Below, piece after piece: positions 57,315-64,000 of a stretch of 64,000 nucleotides of DNA. Made by a program: the position numbers and the translations under genes. Every line of letters starts with the position of its first letter. Positions within the stretch are counted from its first letter, which is position 1. The stretch is from Thermoplasmata archaeon (GTDB taxonomy: Archaea > Thermoplasmatota > Thermoplasmata > Lutacidiplasmatales > UBA184), in the NCBI GenBank assembly GCA_021844945.1, contig JAKBSJ010000004.1:1-64000 (forward strand), in the 5' to 3' direction. Below the pieces are notes generated by a model. That model did not search any database. It worked only from the letters and a program-made list of their open reading frames with translations, and was not told the origin of the DNA.

Positions 57315-59775
57315 GCGGGGACTGGGTCCGGCGTCGCTTCGGGCTGCCGAGCTCGCTCACCGGTGAGTCCAGTGTGAGGGAGTCGACGGTCGGGGCGGTG
57401 CCCATCGGCGCGTCGTGCGACGCCGTCTCGCCCAGGGTGCGCTGGGTCGACCGCGTTCCCTTGAGCAGAGCCATCGCGTCCCAACCAAAGACCTCTGTCA
57501 CCCGGGCCAGCGTCTGAGCGACCCGGTCCGCGTAGTAGGCGTAGTCCGGCTCTTTTGCGAACGGGCGTCCCTCGATCCACGGCTCGATCTCCTGGGGGCT
57601 CTTTCGGGAGTTCGTCACGATCCAGGCGACGCGCATGCCCGGGATCACGTCGTAGCCCTCCGCCTCGAGCTGACGAAAGACCCGGAGGAACGGGAGCGAC
57701 TCCTTGGTGGATTTGTTGTACTCTTCCTCGGCGCGAACGGCCCGCGAGATCACGAGTTGCTCCTTCGGCACCTGTCGATCGAGGAGCGCCTGCACCAGCT
57801 CCGAAGCCCGCTTCTTGACCCCGTCGATATCGCCGTTCATCAGGAGCTCGAAGACCTCCATGAGGGACCGGGACTGGTAGTCGAATGCGTCGGTCCGCCG
57901 GGTTTCGTAGCCACGGATGACCATCTCCTGCTTCGGCCAGACCTGACGGCCGACGTAGCGTTTCTTCGCACCGTGGGAGAAGAACGACTCGTAGACCGAT
58001 TGGAATTCGAAGGTGACGTTCTCGCGAGAGAACCGTCGCGCGACGCCTTCCCCGAACGCACGCGCTCCTTCGAGCGAAGGCTCGGGGGAGCGGACGAAGA
58101 CGCTGTCGGTATCGGAGTAGACGACCTCGCTGCCGTCCGCTTCGAGCGCTTTGATGATCGACGTGATCTGCTCCCGGGCGAAGGACGTGATCGCGGATCC
58201 GATGGTCTTGTCCGTGAAGCGGTAGAAGCTCGAGGCCAGCACGCCGTAGAACGAGTTCATCAGGACCTTGACGGCGTTCTGGAGGCCGTTGTAGTACTCG
58301 TGTAGCTCGGGGTTCTCGGCCGAACGTTCGAGCTGCCGGAAGCGCTCCCGATCGGCGAGCAACTGGCGGAGGATCTCCGGGATAATCCCGCGTCGGACCT
58401 CCGGCGGGACGAAGCGCGCCCCCGACGGACTGATCGTCGTTCCCTCGGCCGAAACGGTCGTGAAGCAGATGTTGCGGGAGATGATGATCGACGGGTACAT
58501 CGACTTGAAGTCGAGCACGGTGACCCAGCGGTAGATACCGGGCCGGATCGCGTGGACGTAGCCTCCCTCGATCGCCGATTCCCGGCGGACATGGTGGTTC
58601 GGCGGCACTCCCACGTGCTGCGCATCCGCAACCGGGATCAGCAGCGCGTCAATGTACTGGGACGTCCGCCCGTTCAGGCCCTCCTCGAGCGGCAAGTGGG
58701 CGACGGTCGCGAGGTCCGCCCCCCGATCGACGATCCGCAGCCGTTCGAGGATCCTCAGCGCGAGGTCGGCGTCGTGTTCGCAGTATTCCATCACACGCGT
58801 GGGGTCCTTCGCCCACTCCTCCGGTATCGCCCGGCGATCCACGTCGAGCTTGGTGTCTCCGAGAAGCGTGCGAGCCACGAACTGGAGGCTCTCCTGTTTC
58901 GGTTTTAGTTCGCGATGAACCCACCACCATGCGTCCGCAACGACCCGGCCGGTGAGTCGCCACAGACGATCCCCCGAATCGTGGGGCGCGGATCGATCCC
59001 GCCCCAAGGCGAGACCGGGGGCCGCCAGACCGAGGGCAGCCGCACGCTCAACGAGCAGAGGGAAGTCATACCCGCCGATGTTGTACCCGGTGAGAACGTC
59101 CGGATCCTCCTCCGCTACGACGCGAACGAAGTCCGCGAGGACCTGGCGCTCGTTCCCGGACAAACGGAACGTGGACCGCGGACGGCCCCCGCCCACAGCC
59201 ACCCCGCAGATCGTGTAGATCGTCCGCTCCTTGATTGCGTTCTCGATGTCGAAGCTCAGAACGCGCAGGTTCGGTCGAAACGGCTCGGCGCGCCGGATGT
59301 CGTGTTCGTCGTCGTGGAGTACGCGGACCACGCGCTCGGCCGAGAAGAGGCGACGGACCTCTTCGGGCTCATCTTCGGCCTCGAACGCCACGGTGAGCCC
59401 GAGGTGCTTGTCGTAAACGAAACGATGGACGAACGGAATGTCGCAGGCGATGACGCTCGGGACCTCGCCGGCGCGCCGATAGCGTTCGCGGTAGTCCGGC
59501 ACTACCCACGGATTGTGGAGAGTGACGCGTACCGTCCGGTGGTTCTCTCCCGACAGCCACGTCGTCTCGTCCTCCACGGAGACGACCTGGCTATCCGCGG
59601 CGAGGCGCGCCCGCTCGTCGTCGGTAGGGTCGACGAGCATGAAGTACGGCTGGAAACCGTAGTAGCGGGCGACCACGGTCTGCCCGGCTCGGGTACGGCC
59701 GTAGAGCTCGACGACAACGCCGTCTCCGACGGCCCGGTACGAGCCTCCCACCACGAAGAGCTCGAGCGTCTCCAC
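57298..59775 (-). CDS. polB: Family B DNA polymerase
   Basis: An 825-residue replicative/repair polymerase. Exonuclease motifs: LSFDIENAIKE, YNIGGYDFPLL and YCEHDADLAL. Polymerase motifs: A, DFKSMYPSIII; B, KVLMNSFYGVLAS; C, YSDTDSVF. The very C-terminus, QSPLTRWN, fits a PCNA-interacting (PIP) box like that at the end of Pyrococcus PolB. The start is set at GTG 59775, about 25 nt after a minus-strand TATA box (59797-59804) and followed by ETLELFVVGGS, the expected beginning; a longer frame would run into the UDG gene. Confidence 0.96.
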   Translation of the reverse strand: METLELFVVGGSYRAVGDGVVVELYGRTRAGQTVVARYYGFQPYFMLVDPTDDERARLAADSQVVSVEDETTWLSGENHRTVRVTLHNPWVVPDYRERYRRAGEVPSVIACDIPFVHRFVYDKHLGLTVAFEAEDEPEEVRRLFSAERVVRVLHDDEHDIRRAEPFRPNLRVLSFDIENAIKERTIYTICGVAVGGGRPRSTFRLSGNERQVLADFVRVVAEEDPDVLTGYNIGGYDFPLLVERAAALGLAAPGLALGRDRSAPHDSGDRLWRLTGRVVADAWWWVHRELKPKQESLQFVARTLLGDTKLDVDRRAIPEEWAKDPTRVMEYCEHDADLALRILERLRIVDRGADLATVAHLPLEEGLNGRTSQYIDALLIPVADAQHVGVPPNHHVRRESAIEGGYVHAIRPGIYRWVTVLDFKSMYPSIIISRNICFTTVSAEGTTISPSGARFVPPEVRRGIIPEILRQLLADRERFRQLERSAENPELHEYYNGLQNAVKVLMNSFYGVLASSFYRFTDKTIGSAITSFAREQITSIIKALEADGSEVVYSDTDSVFVRSPEPSLEGARAFGEGVARRFSRENVTFEFQSVYESFFSHGAKKRYVGRQVWPKQEMVIRGYETRRTDAFDYQSRSLMEVFELLMNGDIDGVKKRASELVQALLDRQVPKEQLVISRAVRAEEEYNKSTKESLPFLRVFRQLEAEGYDVIPGMRVAWIVTNSRKSPQEIEPWIEGRPFAKEPDYAYYADRVAQTLARVTEVFGWDAMALLKGTRSTQRTLGETASHDAPMGTAPTVDSLTLDSPVSELGSPKRRRTQSPLTRWN

Positions 59776-59796
59776 CGCTCGAAGGAGCGCGGGCCG

Positions 59797-59804
59797 AGTT
59801 AAGT
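59797..59804 (-). promoter_or_regulatory. TATA box of polB inside the end of the UDG gene
   Basis: On the minus strand ACTTAACT is centred 25 nt before the GTG at 59775. It supports an independent, leaderless polB transcript. Confidence 0.6.
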
Positions 59805-60425
59805 GGATTGGGGGCGCTGCTCCGCGACCCACGCTCGAAGGCGCAGCACGTCGGAGCGCCATCGGCTTGCCATCGCATGGGAGCGCAGGCTCGCCGCCGG
59901 ATGGATCAGGGGAAACACCAGCGGACCCGAGGTCGGGGCCCGCGCCGTTCCGGCCGCTTGCATGATCGGGGGCGCCGTTGGGTCCAGCGCCCGGAGCGCG
60001 TAGCGGCCGAGCGGGACGAGGCACGTGGGCTGTAGGAGTTGCAGCTGGCGGTCAAGGAACGGGCGGCAGGCGCGGGCCGCGCCCGGATCGAACCGATTCT
60101 TCGGCGGTCGGCATTTGAGGAGGTTAAGGATCCCGAACTCCCCCTCTCCCAATCCCGCGTCCTCGATGGCGCGATCGAGGATCCGTCCTCCGCGACCTAC
60201 GAACGGTCGCCCTTCCCGATCCTCTTGAGACCCGGGCGCCTCTCCCACGAACACGAGCCAGGGACGGGATCCGCCCCGGTAGACCACGGCATGCTCACGC
60301 TGCGACCCGAGCGGGCAACGCCGGCACGCGCGGATCTCCCGGGTGAGATCGCACCAAGAGCGGGTCGTCGGTCCGTCGATGGGAGGGTGGCCTTCCGAAG
60401 GCCGATAGTCCGCGATCTTCGTCAC
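59799..60425 (-). CDS. Uracil-DNA glycosylase, family 4 (Fe-S)
   Basis: A 208-residue UDG. The catalytic loop is GEAPGSQEDREGRPFVGRGG near residue 62 (the Glu after Gly is the family 4 mark), and the second motif is LIHPAA near 175. Cysteines in RACRRCPL, LKCRPP and RACRPF can bind the 4Fe-4S cluster. It removes uracil from DNA, a fitting neighbour for a family B polymerase, since archaeal PolB often stalls at uracil. It starts at GTG 60425, divergent from rpsL. Confidence 0.94.
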   Translation of the reverse strand: MTKIADYRPSEGHPPIDGPTTRSWCDLTREIRACRRCPLGSQREHAVVYRGGSRPWLVFVGEAPGSQEDREGRPFVGRGGRILDRAIEDAGLGEGEFGILNLLKCRPPKNRFDPGAARACRPFLDRQLQLLQPTCLVPLGRYALRALDPTAPPIMQAAGTARAPTSGPLVFPLIHPAASLRSHAMASRWRSDVLRLRAWVAEQRPQST

Positions 60426-60452
60426 CGAATCGAGAGAAAAGTGAGGCCACCG

Positions 60453-60460
60453 TTAAATAG
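60453..60460 (+). promoter_or_regulatory. TATA box of the S12-S7 operon
   Basis: TTAAATAG lies 37-44 nt before ATG 60497 and predicts transcription start near 60480. The GTG at 60470 would lie before the transcript start, so ATG 60497 is preferred. Confidence 0.7.
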
Positions 60461-60496
60461 AGGGGTCCTGTGGCACGACCCCCTCACGGCGACCAT

Positions 60497-60931
60497 ATGC
60501 CACCTCCGTCCGGACTCAATACCGCAGGCAAGCTCCAGGACCTCCGCCAGCGTCGACGCTGGTCGGATCGCTACTACAAGCGACGGACCCTGCACCTGAA
60601 AGAGCGCTCGGACCCCTTGGAGGGGGCGCCGCAGGGACGAGGGATCGTCATTGAGAAGGTGGGGGTCGAGGCGAAGCAGCCCAACTCGGCCATCCGTAAG
60701 TGCGTCAAGGTGCAGCTGATCAAGAACGGCCGTCAGATCACCGCCTTCGCGGTCGGCGATGGAGCCATCGGCTTTATTGACGAGCATGACGAGGTCCTGG
60801 TGGAAGGTATCGGAGGACGCATGGGACGATCGTATGGCGACATCCCGGGCGTTCGGTACAAGGTGATCCAAGTGAACGGCGTCTCGCTGGACGAACTGGT
60901 CCGCGGACGTAAGGAGAAGCCGCAGCGATGA
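60497..60931 (+). CDS. rps12: 30S ribosomal protein S12 (uS12)
   Basis: A 144-residue ribosomal protein of the decoding centre. [34 protein letters not shown] with the universal PNSAIRK loop, [10 protein letters not shown] and the end GRKEKPQR match archaeal S12. It starts at ATG 60497 by promoter position. It is coupled with S7 by an ATGA overlap. Confidence 0.96.
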   Translation: MPPPSGLNTAGKLQDLRQRRRWSDRYYKRRTLHLKERSDPLEGAPQGRGIVIEKVGVEAKQPNSAIRKCVKVQLIKNGRQITAFAVGDGAIGFIDEHDEVLVEGIGGRMGRSYGDIPGVRYKVIQVNGVSLDELVRGRKEKPQR

Positions 60932-61596
60932 GCGGATCCCCCGAAGCGCCTCCGCCCCGATCCGCGGTGCCACCCGAGGAGACCGAGGGCCCGGTCGTCA
61001 CGCGCCCTTCGGCACCCCCTCCTCCCCCCTTCCCGATCCCCCCGCTGTTCGGGAAGTACTCGTTCGAGGGCCTCGAGGTGCACGACCCCGGTCTCGCTCC
61101 ATACCTCTACCTCCACCCCATCTACGCGCCCCACACGGAAGGGAAGCTCTCCGGGCACCCGTTCCAGAAGACCCGGATGCACCTCGTGGAGCGCCTCACG
61201 AACCACCTCATGAAGGGCGAGCACTTCACCGGCAAGAAGTCGAAGGCGCTCGCGACGGTCCGCAAGGCGTTCGACGAGCTCAGCCAGAGGGAGAAGCAGA
61301 ACCCGCTCCAGTTACTCATCAACGCGGTCGAGAACGCGGCTCCTCGCGAAGAGGTCACGCGTCTGCAGTTCGGAGGGATCTCCGTCCCGCGCGCGGTCGA
61401 TGCGGCTCCGTCTCGCCGAGTGGGGGTCGCGATCCGAAATATCGCCCAAGGCGCAATCCAAGCGTCTCACAAGTCCACCAAGTCGATCGAGAGCTGCCTT
61501 GCCAACGAGATCGCGCTCGCGGCCAAGGGAGACCAGACCAGCTTCGCCGTGGCGCGCAAGGAAGAGGTCGAGCGGGTCGCGCAGTCGGCTCGCTGA
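60928..61596 (+). CDS. rps7: 30S ribosomal protein S7 (uS7)
   Basis: A 222-residue protein. The first 40 residues are a Pro-rich extension not seen in most archaeal S7. The core then begins with [30 protein letters not shown], the [20 protein letters not shown] region and [13 protein letters not shown] are conserved. It nucleates assembly of the 30S head. It starts at ATG 60928 overlapping the S12 stop. Confidence 0.95.
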   Translation: MSGSPEAPPPRSAVPPEETEGPVVTRPSAPPPPPFPIPPLFGKYSFEGLEVHDPGLAPYLYLHPIYAPHTEGKLSGHPFQKTRMHLVERLTNHLMKGEHFTGKKSKALATVRKAFDELSQREKQNPLQLLINAVENAAPREEVTRLQFGGISVPRAVDAAPSRRVGVAIRNIAQGAIQASHKSTKSIESCLANEIALAAKGDQTSFAVARKEEVERVAQSAR

Positions 61597-61602
61597 GTTA
61601 GC

Positions 61603-61610
61603 CTTATACA
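61603..61610 (+). promoter_or_regulatory. TATA box of the EF-2 gene
   Basis: CTTATACA begins just after the S7 stop and is centred about 29 nt before the EF-2 ATG. EF-2 can therefore be transcribed separately from S12-S7. Confidence 0.6.
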
Positions 61611-61634
61611 CCCGTCGGGGGGAGTTGAGGTCCC

Positions 61635-63836
61635 ATGACGCACGTTCGCAGCGAGCTCGCCGAAGCGATTCCCGGCATGATGCGGAACGTGGACCGGATC
61701 CGTAACATCGGTATCGTGGCCCACATTCACCACGGGAAGACGACCCTCTCCGACAACCTCCTCGCCGCGGCCGGGATGATCTCGAACGAGCTCGCCGGCA
61801 AGCAGCTCTTCCTCAACTTCGACGAGCAAGAGCAGGCGCGCTTACTGACGATCAACAACGCCGACGTCACGATCGTGCACGAGTTCGAGAACCAGAACTA
61901 TCTGATCAACCTCATCGACACGCCGGGCCACGTCGACTTCGGCGGGGACGTCACGCGCGCGATGCGCGCGGTCGACGGGGCGATCGTCGTCGTGTGCGCG
62001 GTCGAAGGCGTCATGGCCCAGACCGAGACCGTCCTCCGCCAGGCGCTCCGCGAGAAGGTGAAGCCGACCCTGTTCATCAACAAGGTCGACCGCGCTATCA
62101 AGGAGCTCAAGCTCACCCCCGAGTCGCTGCAGAAGCGGTTCACGAACATCATCTCGGAGGTCAACGAGCTCATCCGGCGCATGGCGCCCGAGGAGTTCAT
62201 CGACGAGTGGAGCGTCGATCCCCGGGACGGCTCCGTCGCCTTCGGCTCCGGCTACGAGAACTGGGCGATCAGCGTGCCCTACATGCTGAAGACCGGGATC
62301 AAGTTCCCCGACATCATCGACTACGTGAGCACCGGACGCGCCCGGGAGATCGCGCAGAAGGCGAAGATCAACGACGTGATCTTCGACATGGTCGTCCGGC
62401 ACCTGCCGAGTCCGCACGTCGCCCAGAAGTACCGCATCCCGAACATCTGGAAGGGCGACAGCGGCTCGGCGATCGGTCGCGCGATGGTCGCGACGGAGAC
62501 CGACGGCCCGACCTCGTTCATGGTCACCGACATCACGATGGACCCGAACGCCGGAGAGATCGCGACCGGGCGGCTCTTCAGCGGCAAGCTGGTCAAGGGC
62601 ATGGATCTGTACGTCGCCGGAACCAAGGCGAAGGACCGGGTCCAGCACGTCAGCCTCTTCATGGGCCCCGAGCGGCTCATGGTCGAGGAGGTCACCGCCG
62701 GCAACATCGCCGCGGTCATCGGCCTCTCGGACGCGTTCGCCGGGACGACGATGAGCTCGGTCCCCGACATGACCCCCTTCGAAGAGATCCGACACGTCAG
62801 CGAGCCCGTCGTCACGGTGGCGATCGAGCCGAAGCACATGGGCGATCTCCCGAAGCTCATCGAGGTCATGCGGAAGGTGGGCAAGGAAGATGCGAGCCTA
62901 CGGGTGGAGATCAATCAGGAGACCGGCGAGCACCTCCTGAGCGGCATGGGCGAGCTCCATCTCGAGATCACCCAGTATCGGATCGTCAACGATTACAAGG
63001 TGGAGATCGAGGCTTCCAAGCCCATCGTCGTCTACCGGGAGACGGTCCGCAACCCCGGGGGCCCGTTCGAAGGAAAATCCCCCAACAAGCACAACCGGTT
63101 CTACTTCGAAGTGGAACCGCTGCCCGCCGCGGTCGTCCACGCGATCCACGAAGGCGAGGTACCCCAGGGGAAGTCGTTCAAGGACCTCAAGACGCTCGTC
63201 AGCAAGCTCGACGCGCTGGGCCTGCCCCGCGAGGAGGGGCGAGGACTGGTCGCCGTCGAGGGCACGAACATGCTCCTCGACGTCACGAAGGGCATCCAGT
63301 ATCTCAACGAGACGATGGATCTGATCATCGACGCGTTCAAGGAGGCGATGGGACGGGGCCCGCTCGCGAACGAACGCGTCTACGGGCTGAAGGTCCGCCT
63401 CGTCGATGCGAAGCTCCACGAAGACTCCATCCACCGCGGTCCCGCGCAGACGATCCCGGCGGCCCGCTCCGGTATCTACGGGGCGATGGTCCTCGGAGAC
63501 CGCCTGCTCCTCGAGCCGATGCAGAAGGTCACGGTCAACGTACCGCAGGAGATCCTCGCGGGCGCCACCCGCGAGCTTCAGCGCCGACGCGGCGAGATCC
63601 TCGACATGACAAGCGTGGGGGACCTGCAGACGATTGTCGCGAAGGTCCCGGTGGCCGAAATGTTCGGCTTCGCGAGCGACATCCGCAGCGCGACAGCCGG
63701 CAAGGTCCTCTGGGCCACCGAGTCGATGGGCTTCGAGCCGATCCCGGTCGATCTCCAGCCGAAGGTGGTCGCCGAAGTCCGGCAACGCCGCGGCCTGAAG
63801 CCCGAGCCGTACGACGCGGCCTACTACTCGGGCTAG
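61635..63836 (+). CDS. fusA: Translation elongation factor EF-2 with altered G1 and switch I
   Basis: A 733-residue full-length factor with all domains. G3 DTPGH, G4 NKVD and the diphthamide His motif IHRGPAQ in domain IV are normal. Two GTPase motifs are not: G1 reads AHIHHGKTT, with His32 where EF-2/EF-G have Asp, and switch I reads ARLLTI (residues 68-73), where RGITI is nearly universal; the Mg-binding Thr72 remains. Leu70 uses codon TTA, rare in this GC-rich window. It catalyses ribosome translocation with GTP, or may be a divergent paralogue. The start ATG 61635 follows a TATA box and a GAGGT sequence. Confidence 0.93.
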   Translation: MTHVRSELAEAIPGMMRNVDRIRNIGIVAHIHHGKTTLSDNLLAAAGMISNELAGKQLFLNFDEQEQARLLTINNADVTIVHEFENQNYLINLIDTPGHVDFGGDVTRAMRAVDGAIVVVCAVEGVMAQTETVLRQALREKVKPTLFINKVDRAIKELKLTPESLQKRFTNIISEVNELIRRMAPEEFIDEWSVDPRDGSVAFGSGYENWAISVPYMLKTGIKFPDIIDYVSTGRAREIAQKAKINDVIFDMVVRHLPSPHVAQKYRIPNIWKGDSGSAIGRAMVATETDGPTSFMVTDITMDPNAGEIATGRLFSGKLVKGMDLYVAGTKAKDRVQHVSLFMGPERLMVEEVTAGNIAAVIGLSDAFAGTTMSSVPDMTPFEEIRHVSEPVVTVAIEPKHMGDLPKLIEVMRKVGKEDASLRVEINQETGEHLLSGMGELHLEITQYRIVNDYKVEIEASKPIVVYRETVRNPGGPFEGKSPNKHNRFYFEVEPLPAAVVHAIHEGEVPQGKSFKDLKTLVSKLDALGLPREEGRGLVAVEGTNMLLDVTKGIQYLNETMDLIIDAFKEAMGRGPLANERVYGLKVRLVDAKLHEDSIHRGPAQTIPAARSGIYGAMVLGDRLLLEPMQKVTVNVPQEILAGATRELQRRRGEILDMTSVGDLQTIVAKVPVAEMFGFASDIRSATAGKVLWATESMGFEPIPVDLQPKVVAEVRQRRGLKPEPYDAAYYSG

Positions 63837-63911
63837 TCCGTTACGTTGCCGGGCGACCCGGCGGGACGGGCGGACGGTCTCGGGCCGGAACGAACCGCCG
63901 GTGCGGCCCGT

Positions 63912-63973
63912 AACCTACTACGCCATCCGTAGGTAAAGGGGCGCTGCGAAGCTGCTACGCAATGTAGTAGGTT
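63912..63973 (+). repeat. Inverted repeat with internal stems downstream of EF-2
   Basis: AACCTACTAC (63912-63921) and its exact inverse GTAGTAGGTT (63964-63973) flank 42 bases. Inside, CTACG/CGTAG (63918-63922 with 63928-63932) can form a smaller stem, and GCTGCGA occurs twice (63943-63949, 63974-63980). It may be a structured RNA leader or end, or an operator for the next gene beyond the window. Confidence 0.5.
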
Positions 63974-64000
63974 GCTGCGATCCACTTACGAAGAGCGTAG

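Noticed and set aside
59776-60024. N-terminal extension of PolB
   Set aside because: It would lie inside the UDG gene and before the polB TATA box. Family similarity begins right after GTG 59775.
60470-60496. GTG 60470 as start of S12
   Set aside because: It lies only about 14 nt after the TATA box, before the expected transcript start; ATG 60497 fits.
1-64000. CRISPR arrays, insertion sequences, prophage or integrative elements
   Set aside because: No regularly spaced repeats, transposase, integrase or phage genes were seen, and neither tRNA is followed by an integrase or attachment-like repeat.

Overview
This 64 kb window is a GC-rich (roughly two thirds G+C by eye), gene-dense stretch of an archaeal chromosome. 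The archaeal assignment rests on DnaG-type primase, the PolD small subunit together with a family B polymerase, SRP19, ribosomal protein S8e, EF-2 after S12-S7, a GPN-loop GTPase, pyruvoyl arginine decarboxylase, ADP-forming acyl-CoA synthetase and TATA boxes about 25-30 nt ahead of many starts. PolD indicates a euryarchaeal-type lineage. A 23S rRNA end with no 5S gene close behind it, plus the protein set, suggests Thermoplasmatota, probably an aerobic high-GC soil or subsurface member; the exact lineage is inference.

Layout. 1-84 is the 3' end of a 23S rRNA. 0.2-5.5 kb holds a chagasin-like inhibitor, an RNase H-fold protein, a solo DNA methyltransferase and a three-gene proton-translocating transhydrogenase. 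5.8-17.2 kb is mostly housekeeping: archaeal asparagine synthetase, tRNA-Val, a LonB-like ATPase lacking its protease domain, DnaG, PolD small subunit, CutA, PGK, ketopantoate reductase, malate dehydrogenase and a FixX ferredoxin. 17.2-21.8 kb has an XPD-like helicase, then a coupled operon of heptose kinase, heptose isomerase and a CBS-ParB protein.

21.8-34.8 kb is the most distinctive part, an aerobic respiration block. It has three membrane-anchored cupredoxins, a cytochrome oxidase subunit II divided between two overlapping reading frames, a PhoU/AbrB-type regulator, and a run tatA-tatC-tatA2-small membrane protein-Rieske-cytochrome b-two small membrane proteins-CoxA-CtaA-CtaB. Tat export, the quinol-oxidising complex, the oxidase and heme A synthesis are thus together, and the cupredoxins are plausible electron carriers between complexes.

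34.9-48.3 kb holds tRNA-Pro, RlmE, a degenerate endonuclease IV-like protein, hexulose phosphate isomerase, arginine decarboxylase, SCP2, RNase HII, CBS and aldo/keto reductase proteins, S8e-SRP19-GPN GTPase, Mrp ATPase, acyl-CoA synthetase and MoaE/MoaD. 48.4-57.3 kb has a two-subunit 2-oxoacid:ferredoxin oxidoreductase, a flippase whose start is disrupted, DedA, dihydroorotase, PurM and an EamA transporter. 57.3-64 kb has PolB with uracil-DNA glycosylase facing the S12-S7-EF-2 operon; this EF-2 has unusual substitutions in its G1 and switch I motifs. No CRISPR array, insertion sequence or prophage was seen.
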